Source: Rhodoferax sp.
GTDB lineage: Bacteria > Pseudomonadota > Gammaproteobacteria > Burkholderiales > Burkholderiaceae_C
Reading direction: 5' to 3'
NCBI GenBank assembly: GCA_019449595.1
Contig: JAGRPL010000004.1
Location: 558,001-622,000 of the forward strand
DNA length: 64,000 bases
Made by a program: the position numbers and the translations under genes. Positions 48,944-57,988 of this stretch are shown here, in pieces (the stretch's first letter is position 1; each line of letters opens with the position of its first letter). Under the pieces are notes generated by a model, which saw only the letters and a program-made list of their open reading frames with translations, did not search any database and was not told the origin of the DNA.

Positions 48944-49243
48944 TTAGGCTGCGAGAGCCAAGGCTTTCACCTTGGTAGCCAAACGGCTCTTGTCGCGAGC
49001 TGCCTTGTTCTTGTGGAAGATGCCCTTGTCAGCCACGGTGTCCACCACGGCTTGCATCTTCGCAAACAGTTCAGCAGCTTTGGTCTTGTCGCCAGCCAGA
49101 ACGGCTTTTTCCACGTTCTTCACCGCGGTGCGGTATTTGGAACGCAGGGAGGTGTTTGCTGCATTGATCTTGACGTCCTGACGGACGCGCTTACGGCCCG
49201 ACGCCAGGCGCGGGTTCTTTTTCTTGGGTTTTCCAGATGCCAT
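48944..49243 (-). CDS. rpsT: 30S ribosomal protein S20
   Basis: This 99-residue protein is S20, which binds 16S rRNA early in assembly. The basic start [22 protein letters not shown], the helix [18 protein letters not shown] and [17 protein letters not shown] match the family. An AAGGA ribosome site precedes ATG 49243. It is divergent from murJ, the usual arrangement in Burkholderiales, and it ends at a strong terminator. Confidence 0.97.
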   Translation of the reverse strand: MASGKPKKKNPRLASGRKRVRQDVKINAANTSLRSKYRTAVKNVEKAVLAGDKTKAAELFAKMQAVVDTVADKGIFHKNKAARDKSRLATKVKALALAA

Positions 49244-49347
49244 AGTAATAATTCCTTGTGTCTGAGGATGATGCCAGCAAAGCCGACCATTATATAGCAG
49301 GACGTAAATTCGCAGAGGAGCGCCGCCCAGCAGCTACACTTTGCGCC

Positions 49348-50913
49348 GTGTCGCTATTCAAATCCGCCTCTATTGTTTCCCTGTTGACCCTGGCGTCGCG
49401 CATCACCGGGCTGGTGCGTGAACTCCTGATTGCATCGATGTTTGGCGCCAGCGCCATGACGGATGCGTTCAACGTGGCCTTTCGCATTCCCAACTTTTTC
49501 CGCCGCCTGTTTGGCGAAGGGGCGTTCAGCCAGGCGTTTGTGCCGGTGCTGGCGGCCACGCGGGCACAGCACGGGCACGACCGCACCCACCAGCTGGTGG
49601 ACCGGGTGGCCACGGTGCTGGGGTGGGCGCTGCTGCTGACCTGTGTACTGGGCGTGCTGGGTTCGCCGTGGCTGGTCTGGGCCATGGCCAGCGGCCTGCA
49701 GCAAAACCCGCACGGCTACGACGTGGCCGTGGTCATGACGCGCTGGATGTTCCCGTACATCGGCTTCATGTCCATGGTGGCGCTGGCCGCGGGCGTGCTC
49801 AATACCTGGAAGCATTTCGCCGTGCCCGCCGCCACGCCGGTGCTGCTGAACCTGTCCATGATCGGGGCCGCCTGGCTGGGCGGGCCGTGGTTCAAATCGA
49901 TGGGGCTGGAGCCCATTTACGCACTGTGTGCCGGCGTGCTGGCCGGTGGTGTGCTGCAGCTGTCGGTGCAGTTCGTCGCGTTGCACCGAATGGGCATGAT
50001 GCCGCACCTTGGCTGGCGCTGGTCGGCCTTGCGCGCCGCCTGGGCCGACCCGGGTACCCGCAACGTGGCGGCGCTGATGGTGCCGGCGCTGCTGGGGGTG
50101 AGCGTGGCGCAGGTCTCCACCCTGATCAACACCCAGATCGCCTCCCACCTGCCCAGCGGAAGCGTAAGCTGGCTCACCTACGCCGACCGGCTGATGGAGT
50201 TCCCCACCGCCATGCTGGGGGTGGCCCTGGGAGTGGTGCTGATGCCGCAGCTCTCGCTGGCCAGTTCGCTGGGCGATGCCAAGAAATACTCCGCCTTGCT
50301 CGATTGGGGGCTGCGCATCGTGGTGCTGCTGTCGGTGCCCTGCGCCCTGGGGCTGCTGCTCTTTTCCAAGCCTCTGGTGGCGGTGCTCTACCACTACGGC
50401 GCGTTCACGGCCTACGACGTGCAGCAGACCTCCGTGGCCCTCATGGGCTGGGGCGCGGGCCTGGTGGGCATCGTGGCCATCAAGGTGCTGGCGCCGGGCT
50501 ATTACGCCAGCCAGGACATCAAGACGCCGGTGCGCATTGCCGTGGCGGTGCTGGTGATCACGCAGCTGCTCAATCTGGTGTTCGTGCCCCTGTTCAAGCA
50601 CGCCGGGCTCTCCCTGTCCATCAGCCTGGGTGCACTCATCAATGCCCTGTGGCTGCTGACGGGCTTGCTGTGGCGCAAGAAGTACCGGCCCGAGCCGGGA
50701 TGGGGGCGCTTTGCCCTGCAGGTGCTGGCGGGCAGCGCCTTGCTGGTGATTTACCTGCTGTGGGCGGCGCAGGCCTTCCCCTGGATCGAACTGCGCGGCG
50801 AGAGCCTCAAACGGATTGTTTTGCTGGCGCTGTTGCTAGCAGGGTCGGGTGTGGTGTATCTTGGGGCTGTGTGGGCTGCCGGGCTGAACCTGCGGCAGTT
50901 CCTGCGACGCTGA
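49348..50913 (+). CDS. murJ: Lipid II flippase MurJ
   Basis: MurJ flips lipid II across the inner membrane for peptidoglycan synthesis. The 521-residue protein has about 14 membrane segments, the typical start (LASRITGLVRELLIASMFGAS-like) and the cation-rich SFRRLFGEGAFSQAF loop variant IPNFFRRLFGEGAFSQAFVPV. The start is GTG 49348 (VSLFKSASIVS); the upstream in-frame ATG at 49258 lies in the rpsT leader. SirB1 follows 22 bases later. Confidence 0.95.
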   Translation: MSLFKSASIVSLLTLASRITGLVRELLIASMFGASAMTDAFNVAFRIPNFFRRLFGEGAFSQAFVPVLAATRAQHGHDRTHQLVDRVATVLGWALLLTCVLGVLGSPWLVWAMASGLQQNPHGYDVAVVMTRWMFPYIGFMSMVALAAGVLNTWKHFAVPAATPVLLNLSMIGAAWLGGPWFKSMGLEPIYALCAGVLAGGVLQLSVQFVALHRMGMMPHLGWRWSALRAAWADPGTRNVAALMVPALLGVSVAQVSTLINTQIASHLPSGSVSWLTYADRLMEFPTAMLGVALGVVLMPQLSLASSLGDAKKYSALLDWGLRIVVLLSVPCALGLLLFSKPLVAVLYHYGAFTAYDVQQTSVALMGWGAGLVGIVAIKVLAPGYYASQDIKTPVRIAVAVLVITQLLNLVFVPLFKHAGLSLSISLGALINALWLLTGLLWRKKYRPEPGWGRFALQVLAGSALLVIYLLWAAQAFPWIELRGESLKRIVLLALLLAGSGVVYLGAVWAAGLNLRQFLRR

Positions 50914-50935
50914 ACCCCTAGCGAGGAGATTCGCC

Positions 50936-51781
50936 ATGAACCTGACGTTTGACGTTCCCACGCCGCTGGATCATTTCGCGTCGCTGGTGCAAAGCGATGG
51001 CGATTTCGTGCTGTTCGAGGCCGCCGTGAGCCTGGCGCAGGACGAGTACCCCGAGGTGGACGTGCAGACCGTGCTGGACGAGGTGGACCAGTTGCTGGCG
51101 CGGGTGCGCCGGCGCATTCCGGCCGATGCCGCGCCGCTGCAGAAGCTGCGGGTTCTCAACCAGTTCTTCTACCTGGAGCTGGGTTTTGGCGGCAACGTCA
51201 ACGACTACTACGACCCGGACAACAGCTTCATCGACGTGGTGCTGCGCACGCGCCGGGGTATTCCCATCGCCCTGGCCGTGCTCTGGATGGAGTTGGCCCA
51301 GGGCCTGGGCCTGTCCGTGCGGGGCGTGGGGTTCCCCGGGCATTTCATGGTCAAGGTGAATCTGCCCATGGGTCAGGCGGTGCTGGACCCCTTGAGCGGC
51401 AAATCGCTCAGCCGCGAAGATCTGGCCGAACGGCTGGAGCCGTTTCGCCGGCGCAGCGGGCTGCTCGACGAGTTCGAGGCGCCGCTGGGGCTGTACCTGC
51501 AGACCGCAACCCCCCGGGACATCATCGCGCGCATGCTGCGCAACCTCAAGGAAATCTACGAATCCCAGCGCGACTGGCAGCGTCTGCTGGCGGTGCAGGA
51601 GCGCCTGGTGGTCTTGCTGCCCGAGTCGTGGCCCGAGTACCGCGACCGCGGTCTGGCGCACGCCGAACTGGGACACGCCGAGCAGGCCGTGGCCGACCTG
51701 GAGTGCTATCTGGTGCACGCCGACGACCTGGTGGATGTGGACGCCATTGCACAGCGGGTGGACGCCCTGCGGCGCAGCTGA
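50936..51781 (+). CDS. SirB1-family protein (transglutaminase-like with TPR)
   Basis: This 281-residue protein has a transglutaminase-core-like N-terminal domain (NDYYDPDNSFIDVVLRTRRGIPIALAVLW, then GFPGHFMVKV) and a C-terminal tetratricopeptide-like helix pair. SirB1 is a conserved proteobacterial family of unknown exact role; it lacks an obvious catalytic Cys. The start ATG 50936 follows an AGGAG-like site (cgaggag at 50921). It lies directly after murJ. Confidence 0.87.
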   Translation: MNLTFDVPTPLDHFASLVQSDGDFVLFEAAVSLAQDEYPEVDVQTVLDEVDQLLARVRRRIPADAAPLQKLRVLNQFFYLELGFGGNVNDYYDPDNSFIDVVLRTRRGIPIALAVLWMELAQGLGLSVRGVGFPGHFMVKVNLPMGQAVLDPLSGKSLSREDLAERLEPFRRRSGLLDEFEAPLGLYLQTATPRDIIARMLRNLKEIYESQRDWQRLLAVQERLVVLLPESWPEYRDRGLAHAELGHAEQAVADLECYLVHADDLVDVDAIAQRVDALRRS

Positions 51782-51788
51782 GCTTGCC

Positions 51789-51811
51789 GGGGGCAGTCAG
51801 CCCCCATTTTT
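51789..51811 (+). terminator. Rho-independent terminator after the SirB1 gene
   Basis: GGGGGC-AGTCA-GCCCCC followed by ATTTTT is a typical terminator, ending eight bases or so after the stop region. It serves the murJ-SirB1 operon. Confidence 0.85.
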
Positions 51812-51829
51812 CAGGCATGGATCCCGCTT

Positions 51830-51870
51830 GAGCCCGTATCTATTGCGTAACCAGCTATTGATTTGATAGC
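51830..51870 (-). repeat. Dispersed 41-bp element, copy F (end of the GlxA gene)
   Basis: On the minus strand it reads GCTATCAAATCAATAGCTG, then ACGCAATAGATACGGG. It has perfect GCTAT/ATAGC arms. It supplies the last four codons (LSNQ) and the TAG stop of the regulator gene at 51855. The block ACGCAAT-n-GATACGG is shared with copy C. Confidence 0.78.
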
Positions 51871-52859
51871 GAAGCGGCGTCGGATGGCGTGCCCGCCACG
51901 GCAAACTGGCGCCACGCCCGGCGCAGTTGCGTGTCCGAGCCGAAGCCGGCTACCTCAGCGGCCCGGGTCACGTTGTGGCCGGACTGCAGGGCCGCCTGCG
52001 CCACCGCCAGCCGGATGCGGCGCAGGTACTGCAGCGGGGCCACGCCCGCGTGCTCCAGGAACAAGCGTGTCAGGTGGCGCGGCGAGGTGTGGGCCACGGC
52101 CGCCATGCCGGGCACGCTCCAGTCGCCTTGCGGTGTCTGGCTGACGGCGTCCTGCACGCGGTGCAGCGCCGGATGCATGTGGTTGCGGTAGGCCAGGAAG
52201 GGCGACAGCTCGGGGTCGTGCGGGCCGCGCCGCAGCGCCACCACCATGGTCTGCGCCACCTGCGCAGCCAGCGCCGGGCCGCACACGGTGCTGATGCGGT
52301 GCAGGACCAGGTCGATGCCGGTGGTGACCCCCGCGCTGCTGAAGACCGCGCCGTCCTCGACAAACACCCGGTTGGCCACCACGTCGCAGCGGGGCTCCAC
52401 GCGTTGCAGTTCGTCCAGGTGCTGGTGGTGCGTGGTGGCGCGCCGCCCGGCCAGCAAGCCTGCGTGGGCCGCCAGCACCGCGCCGGCGCAGATGGTGACC
52501 AGTTCCACCTGGCCGCTGGCCAGCCGCAGGCCGCGCAGCCAGTGCAAGACCGCGCGCGCGGCGTCCGAGTCCACGGTGATGGTCTGGCCCGGCTGGCCAA
52601 CCAACACCACCCAGCACGGCGTGGTGGTGGGTAGTGCCGGCAAGCGCTCCAGCCCGGTCACCGCCACGCCCACGGAACTGGTGGCGCTGGGGTGGGGGCT
52701 GACAAAGTGCAGCGCAAAACGGGGTGCAAGACCCTGTGCCACCAGCGCCTGGTTGGCCATGCGCAGGGCCTCGGCGGGGCCGGCCCAGTCCAGGATCAGG
52801 CTGTCGGGTAGCAGCACAAAGTAGACGTCGATCAACCCGGTTTCACCTGGCGTAGGCAT
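51855..52859 (-). CDS. GlxA-family AraC-type regulator (DJ-1/PfpI sensor)
   Basis: This 334-residue regulator has an N-terminal DJ-1/PfpI-like domain (CAGAVLAAHAGLLAGRRATTHHQHL with the nucleophile-elbow type Cys) and a C-terminal AraC HTH (HTSPRHLTRLFLEHAGVAPLQYLRRIRL, then RAAEVAGFGSDTQLRRAWRQF). The family controls many metabolic genes. The downstream partner may be the cysteine hydrolase 22 bases upstream on the same strand. The C-terminal LSNQ and stop come from element copy F. Confidence 0.87.
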   Translation of the reverse strand: MPTPGETGLIDVYFVLLPDSLILDWAGPAEALRMANQALVAQGLAPRFALHFVSPHPSATSSVGVAVTGLERLPALPTTTPCWVVLVGQPGQTITVDSDAARAVLHWLRGLRLASGQVELVTICAGAVLAAHAGLLAGRRATTHHQHLDELQRVEPRCDVVANRVFVEDGAVFSSAGVTTGIDLVLHRISTVCGPALAAQVAQTMVVALRRGPHDPELSPFLAYRNHMHPALHRVQDAVSQTPQGDWSVPGMAAVAHTSPRHLTRLFLEHAGVAPLQYLRRIRLAVAQAALQSGHNVTRAAEVAGFGSDTQLRRAWRQFAVAGTPSDAASLSNQ

Positions 52860-52880
52860 GGCGGTGGCGGCTGTGGCGTA

Positions 52881-53450
52881 TTACGGTGCGGCAGCGGCGG
52901 CGCGTTGCAGGGCCTGCTCGACGGTGCACAGCGTGGCAAACCGGTCCTGCAGGACGGTGGCGGTGCGGGCCTTGATGTCGGCAGCGCTCAGGGGGCGGCC
53001 GTCGGGCTGCAGCATGTCGTAGGTGAGGGTAGCGTCCACCACGTAATCCACGCGCCAGCCCAGGTCGGACGCATGGCGGGTGGTGGTTTCGCAGCACTGC
53101 TCGGTCCGGATGCCGCTGATGATCAGGCGCCCGATGCCGTTTTCCGTCAGCCACACCTCCAGCCCGGTGCCCACCAGCGCGCTGTGGCGGTGCTTGTGGA
53201 AGGTGGCTGCCGGGGTGAACGGGGCCAGTCCCTGCAGCGGCGTGACGTGGCCGGACTCCAGTGCGAAGGGGTTGGCGGCATCGGCCGGACCATCCAGATG
53301 CAGCACGCGCACTACCGGAACGCCCCCGGCCACGCAGCCGGTGATGAGTGCGTTTTGCGCCGCCAGGTAGGCGGGCATGTCGCGCTCGGTGGAGTACGGG
53401 CGGTGGCGGAAGGACTCCTGGGCATCAATCACAATCAGACAGCTTTTCAT
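52881..53450 (-). CDS. Isochorismatase-family cysteine hydrolase
   Basis: This 189-residue hydrolase has the family's catalytic triad: Asp9 in VIDAQESF, Lys86 in TFHKHRHSA and Cys119 in GIRTEQCCETT. Family members hydrolyse nicotinamide, isochorismate or ureidoacrylate-type amides. The exact substrate is not determined. It precedes the GlxA regulator gene on the same strand with a 21-base gap, which suggests a common operon. Confidence 0.86.
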   Translation of the reverse strand: MKSCLIVIDAQESFRHRPYSTERDMPAYLAAQNALITGCVAGGVPVVRVLHLDGPADAANPFALESGHVTPLQGLAPFTPAATFHKHRHSALVGTGLEVWLTENGIGRLIISGIRTEQCCETTTRHASDLGWRVDYVVDATLTYDMLQPDGRPLSAADIKARTATVLQDRFATLCTVEQALQRAAAAAP

Positions 53451-53567
53451 ATCAAAGACTCCTTTGTAGCAGAGGTTGGAGTCCTTATTCTTGCTGGGGT
53501 GTGATGGCCAGTCCGCTCGGTAGCGGACAGGTTTCGATCAAATCAGGACATGATGACTGAAGTGGAC

Positions 53568-54437
53568 TCAGTGGCGCAGCAGGCTCCGGGGCCCCGCAAA
53601 ATGGTCCAGCCCGCCTGGGTGCCGCGGCAAGGACAGGCCATCGGTGGGCGGCTGTGCCACCGGGGTGGCCGGCGCAAACACGGACAGGCGGTTGCCGTGC
53701 ACCAGCGCCTCCTGCGCCGGCATCAGGCTGGCAGCGCGGGGGGCCGCAATGCGCTCGCCGCCGGCATCGGCGGGTGCAGGTGCGGTGGCGGGGGGCTGGG
53801 AGGGCAGGCCGACCAGAGGCTGCAGCCACTGCACGATGGGTTCCCACTGGTGCAGGTCGGCGTTGTCTGCGGGGAGTGGGCCGTCGAACAGGGTCTGTCC
53901 GCTGTCTAGGCTGCGCACATACATCTGGGCTTCGCGCAGGAAGCCGATGAAGGGCACCTGCTGCGCCTGCGCCCACGCCTCCAGCGTCTGCGCGGCCCGG
54001 GTCCGCGCGTCGATGCGCATGCCCACGATGCCCAGCTTGCAGCGACCGGAGGCCACCCGCGGCAAGGCTTGCAGCTCGGCCAGGCAGGCGGCGGCAGACT
54101 CGCGGTCGAACAGGGAATTGCACAGGGGCATCACCACGGCGTCGGTGGACATGATGACCTTTGCCAGCTCGAACCCGTGCATGCCGCCGGGGGTGTCCAG
54201 CACGACGTGGGTGACCCCGGGCGGGACCTTGAGGACGTTGCGCTGGTCGATGGCCCAGGGCACGATGGCCGGCAGGGCGGCGTCACGCCGCTTGAGCCAG
54301 GCCCGGGTGGACTGCTGGCGATCGACATCGCCCAGCATCACGGCCGCGCCCTGGCGGGCCAGCCAGGTGGCGAGGTGTGTTGCCAGGGTGCTTTTGCCAC
54401 TGCCTCCCTTGCGATTGATCACGGCGATTACCGGCAT
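53568..54437 (-). CDS. ParA-family ATPase, orphan
   Basis: This 289-residue protein has the deviant Walker A motif RKGGSGKST (K10, K15), a switch at LDTPGG and a switch-II-like QLLDxV-like GFLREAQMYV. No parB-like gene or parS site is near, and the protein has a C-terminal Pro/Ala-rich tail (about residues 215-289). It is probably an orphan positioning ATPase, of the kind that moves protein clusters or plasmids. The start is ATG 54437. The partner is unknown. Confidence 0.83.
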   Translation of the reverse strand: MPVIAVINRKGGSGKSTLATHLATWLARQGAAVMLGDVDRQQSTRAWLKRRDAALPAIVPWAIDQRNVLKVPPGVTHVVLDTPGGMHGFELAKVIMSTDAVVMPLCNSLFDRESAAACLAELQALPRVASGRCKLGIVGMRIDARTRAAQTLEAWAQAQQVPFIGFLREAQMYVRSLDSGQTLFDGPLPADNADLHQWEPIVQWLQPLVGLPSQPPATAPAPADAGGERIAAPRAASLMPAQEALVHGNRLSVFAPATPVAQPPTDGLSLPRHPGGLDHFAGPRSLLRH

Positions 54438-54491
54438 GCAGTCGTGCTCCAGAGCGGACGATGCTGCAGTTTGGATCAAAAAGTGCCAAAA

Positions 54492-54532
54492 GTCCAGACG
54501 GAACGGGCGTAAGCAGCTATGAATTTACTAGC
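54492..54532 (-). repeat. Dispersed 41-bp element, copy H (between ParA and MFS genes)
   Basis: On the minus strand it reads GCTAGTAAATTCATAGCTG, then TTACGCCCGTTCCGTCTGG. It is the sister of copy E in argF. It lies in the 133-base spacer between the two minus-strand genes and may therefore be transcribed with them. Confidence 0.78.
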
Positions 54533-54570
54533 AAGCAGGTGCTTGCCCCGTGCCCGGAGCCGGCGCGCGC

Positions 54571-55761
54571 TCAGTGTGCCCGGGTTGCGAACGCCGGTTT
54601 GAACCACAGCAGCAACAGCGCCAGCGTGCCGATAAGCGCCCCCGCCGTGAAGGTGGCCGGTGCGCCCCAGACGTCCCAGAGCAGGCCGGCCAGGGTGCTG
54701 GCGGCCAGCAGGGCCAGGCCGCTGACCAGGTTGAACAGCCCGTAGGCGGTGCCCCGCAGGTGGGCCGGCGCGGCGCCGGCCACCATGGCCGACAGCAGCC
54801 CTTGGGTCATGGCCATGTGCAGGCCCCACAGGGCAATGCCGCCCCAGATGCCGATGCCGCCGCGGGCCAGCAGCACATCGGCCCCGATCAGGGCCAGCAG
54901 GCCCGCACCCAGCAGGTGCTTGGGGTTGGCCTGGTCGGAGAGCTTGCCAAACGGGTAGGCCAGCGCGGCGTACACCAGGTTCATGGCAATCAGCACCAGA
55001 GGCGTCCAGGCCAGGGGCAGGCCGTCCTGCTGGGCGCGCAGCACCAGAAACGCTTCGCTGAAGCGGGCCAGCGTGAAGGTGGCGCCCACCGCCACCAGCC
55101 ACCAGTAGGCGGCGTCGAGCTGGGCCAGGTTGCTGCGGGTCAGGGGGTTGCCGGCGGTGGCGGCCTTGGGGTGGTGGGGCTCGTGCACGCCCAGGTACAT
55201 CAGCAACGCGGCCAGCGTGGAGGGAATGGCGGCGGCCCAGAACACGGCGCGGTAGTCGTTGGCCCACAGCAGCATCAGGCCCATGGCCAGCAGCGGGCCG
55301 ACAAACGCGCCCACGGTGTCCAGTGCCTGGCGCAGCCCGAAGGCGGCGCCGCGGACGCTGCCGTGGGTGATGTCGGCAATGAGGGCATCGCGCGGGGCAT
55401 CGCGCACCCCCTTGCCCATGCGATCCATGATGCGGGCCGCGGCGATGGATCCGATGCCCGGCGCCATGGCCAGCAGGGGCTTGGCCAGGGCCGACATCAG
55501 GTAGCCGCCCAGCACCAGGGGCTTGCGCCGCCCCAGGTAATCGCTCAGGCTGCCGGAAAAGACCTTGACCACCATGGTGGTGGCGCCCGCCAGGCCTTCG
55601 ATCAGCCCCACCAGCGAGGCGCTGGCGCCCAGGCCGGCGATCAGGAACACCGGCAGCAGGCCGCTGACCATTTCGGTCGAGATGTCGGTCAGCATGCTGA
55701 CCAGACCCAGCGCCCAGACGCCGGCGGGCAGGTGGTGCGTTCGGGCTGCCGGTTCAGCCAC
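54571..55761 (-). CDS. MFS transporter
   Basis: This 396-residue major facilitator has about twelve hydrophobic segments and the loop 2-3 motif GSLSDYLGRRKPLVLGGY. Its Asp-Arg pair DRMGKGVRDAPRDALIADI fits a drug/sugar or metabolite exporter branch. The substrate is not assignable. It is 8 bases from purM on the same strand, so it may be read through from it. Confidence 0.86.
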   Translation of the reverse strand: MAEPAARTHHLPAGVWALGLVSMLTDISTEMVSGLLPVFLIAGLGASASLVGLIEGLAGATTMVVKVFSGSLSDYLGRRKPLVLGGYLMSALAKPLLAMAPGIGSIAAARIMDRMGKGVRDAPRDALIADITHGSVRGAAFGLRQALDTVGAFVGPLLAMGLMLLWANDYRAVFWAAAIPSTLAALLMYLGVHEPHHPKAATAGNPLTRSNLAQLDAAYWWLVAVGATFTLARFSEAFLVLRAQQDGLPLAWTPLVLIAMNLVYAALAYPFGKLSDQANPKHLLGAGLLALIGADVLLARGGIGIWGGIALWGLHMAMTQGLLSAMVAGAAPAHLRGTAYGLFNLVSGLALLAASTLAGLLWDVWGAPATFTAGALIGTLALLLLWFKPAFATRAH

Positions 55762-55769
55762 GGGCTGTG

Positions 55770-56813
55770 TCAGGCAACGACCACTGGGGCTGCGTTGCCC
55801 CGCGCTGCAATGGCGCCAATGGTGTAGACGGTTTCGCCGGCCGCGCGCAGCGTGGCTGCGCAGGCGTCGGCGTGGGCGGCGTCAATCACCACCACCATGC
55901 CGATGCCGTTGTTGAAGGTGCGGTTCATTTCGATGTCGTCAATGCCGGCGGTCTTTTGCAGCCAGGCGAAGAGTTCGGTTTGGGGCCAGCTGCCTTTTTT
56001 CAGGTGGGCGGCCGTGCCTTCGGGCAGCACGCGTGGAATGTTTTCCAGCAGACCGCCACCGGTGATGTGGGCCAGGGCCTTGATGGGGTGGGCGGCCAGC
56101 GCGGCCAGCACGTTCTTCACGTACAGGCGGGTGGGCTCCATGATGGCCTGCTTGAAGGGCTTGCCGTCCAGCGTGGCGGGGGTGTTGGCGCCGGCACGCT
56201 CGATGCACTTGCGCACCAGGCTGAAACCGTTGGAGTGCACGCCGGCCGAGGCCAGGCCCAGCACCACGTCGCCGGGCTTGACGCCGGCGCCGGTCAGGAT
56301 CTTAGACTTTTCGACCGCGCCGACGGCAAAACCGGCCAGATCGTACTCACCGGCCGGGTACATGCCGGGCATCTCGGCCGTTTCGCCGCCAATCAGGGCG
56401 CAGCCAGACAGTTCACAACCCTTGGCAATGCCGCCCACCACGGCAGCCGCCGTGTCCACGTCGAGCTTGCCGCAGGCAAAGTAGTCCAGGAAGAACAGGG
56501 GCTCGGCGCCCTGCACCAGCACGTCGTTGACGCTCATGGCCACCAGGTCGATGCCCACGGTATCGTGCATGTTCCACTCGAAGGCCAGCTTGAGCTTGGT
56601 GCCCACGCCGTCGGTGCCGGAGACCAGCACGGGCTCCTGGTAGCGCTTGGGCACCTCGAACAGGGCGCCGAAGCCGCCGATGCCCGCCAGCACGCCTTCG
56701 CGCATGGTTTTCTTGGCCAGCGGCTTGATGCGCTCGACCAGCGCGTCGCCTGCGTCAATGTCAACGCCGGCATCTTTGTAGGACAGGGGAGTGGTGGAGC
56801 TTGAATTGGTCAT
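55770..56813 (-). CDS. purM: Phosphoribosylformylglycinamidine cyclo-ligase
   Basis: It closes the imidazole ring to make aminoimidazole ribonucleotide in purine synthesis, using ATP. The 347-residue enzyme has the family's [38 protein letters not shown] and [11 protein letters not shown] segments. It starts at ATG 56813 ([22 protein letters not shown]). It is divergent from the AI-2E permease, 82 bases apart. Confidence 0.97.
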   Translation of the reverse strand: MTNSSSTTPLSYKDAGVDIDAGDALVERIKPLAKKTMREGVLAGIGGFGALFEVPKRYQEPVLVSGTDGVGTKLKLAFEWNMHDTVGIDLVAMSVNDVLVQGAEPLFFLDYFACGKLDVDTAAAVVGGIAKGCELSGCALIGGETAEMPGMYPAGEYDLAGFAVGAVEKSKILTGAGVKPGDVVLGLASAGVHSNGFSLVRKCIERAGANTPATLDGKPFKQAIMEPTRLYVKNVLAALAAHPIKALAHITGGGLLENIPRVLPEGTAAHLKKGSWPQTELFAWLQKTAGIDDIEMNRTFNNGIGMVVVIDAAHADACAATLRAAGETVYTIGAIAARGNAAPVVVA

Positions 56814-56895
56814 GTGAAGTGGCGGGCCATGGCTGCCGTGGCAGAGCCCTATAGAATTTGGCTAGATTTTAAGGGTTCGCCCCCGTCTTTCCTGT

Positions 56896-57978
56896 ATGCA
56901 ATTCACCCCTCCCCAAAAAAGTTTTGTCGCCTGGAGCCTGATCGCGGCATTGCTGGCTTGCGCGCTGTGGCTGATTGCCCCGGTGCTGACGCCCTTTGTG
57001 GTGGCGGCCGTGCTGGCCTACGCGCTGACGCCGCTGGTGAACTGGCTGGACGATGCGGCGGGGGGCCGCGTTCCCCGGCTGCTGGCCGTGGTGGTGGTCG
57101 AGCTGCTGTTTGTGTTCGTGGTGGGGGCCGTCCTGCTGCTGATGGTGCCTATCCTGGCCAAGGAACTGCCCCAGATGCGCGAACAGCTGCCCATGGTGGT
57201 GGAGAGTCTGGGCGCGTCCCTCAAGCCCTGGCTGGCGCAGTGGGGCATCCACCTGAACCTGGACCTGGCCAGCGTCAAGACATTTGTCGTCAAGCACCTC
57301 AATGCCAACGTGGAAAACACCGTGGGCGGCGTCCTGGCGTCCCTCCGGCTGGGGGGCAGCGTGGCGTTTTTTGTCATTGGCAATGCGATCCTCATTCCGG
57401 TGGCGCTGTTCTACCTGCTGATGGACTGGGGCCGCCTGGTCGGCCTGGTGCGGGAGCTGATTCCCCCGCGCCTGCGTGGTGCCACGGACAGTTTCCTGGA
57501 CGAGGCCGACGCCGTGCTGGGGCAGTACCTGCGCGGCCAGCTGCTGGTGATGGTGCTCATGGCGCTGTTCTACAGCACGGGCCTGTCGCTGTTCGGGCTG
57601 GATCTGGCGGTTCCGATTGGTGTGTTTACCGGCCTGGCCATGTTTGTGCCCTACGTGGGGTTTGGCGTGGGCCTGGTGCTGGCGGCGTTTGCCGGCTTGC
57701 TGGAGTTTTCCAGCACGGTGGGCGTGGCCCGGGCGGCCATCATGATCGCCGTGGTGTACGGCGGCGGGCAGATTGTCGAGGGCTTCTTCCTGACGCCCCG
57801 CCTGGTGGGCAAGCGCATTGGCCTGCACCCGCTGGCCGTCATTTTTGCCCTGCTGGCGTTTGGTCAGCTCTGGGGATTCGTGGGCGTACTGATTGCGCTG
57901 CCGGTCAGTGCCGTGTTGCTGGTGGCGGTGCGCCGCGTCCGGTCCGGCTACCTGGCCAGCCATCTGTACCGGGGCTGA
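56896..57978 (+). CDS. AI-2E family permease (PerM/YdiK-like)
   Basis: This 360-residue membrane protein has about seven or eight segments in the family's arrangement, with the conserved FVPYVGFGVGLVLAAFAGLLEF and GGGQIVEGFFLTPRLVGKRIGLHPLAVIFALLAFGQLWGFVG. Some members export the quorum signal AI-2, but most have unknown substrates. It is the first gene of the purM-divergent run that continues with hda. Confidence 0.9.
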   Translation: MQFTPPQKSFVAWSLIAALLACALWLIAPVLTPFVVAAVLAYALTPLVNWLDDAAGGRVPRLLAVVVVELLFVFVVGAVLLLMVPILAKELPQMREQLPMVVESLGASLKPWLAQWGIHLNLDLASVKTFVVKHLNANVENTVGGVLASLRLGGSVAFFVIGNAILIPVALFYLLMDWGRLVGLVRELIPPRLRGATDSFLDEADAVLGQYLRGQLLVMVLMALFYSTGLSLFGLDLAVPIGVFTGLAMFVPYVGFGVGLVLAAFAGLLEFSSTVGVARAAIMIAVVYGGGQIVEGFFLTPRLVGKRIGLHPLAVIFALLAFGQLWGFVGVLIALPVSAVLLVAVRRVRSGYLASHLYRG

Positions 57979-57988
57979 AGGTGACCGC

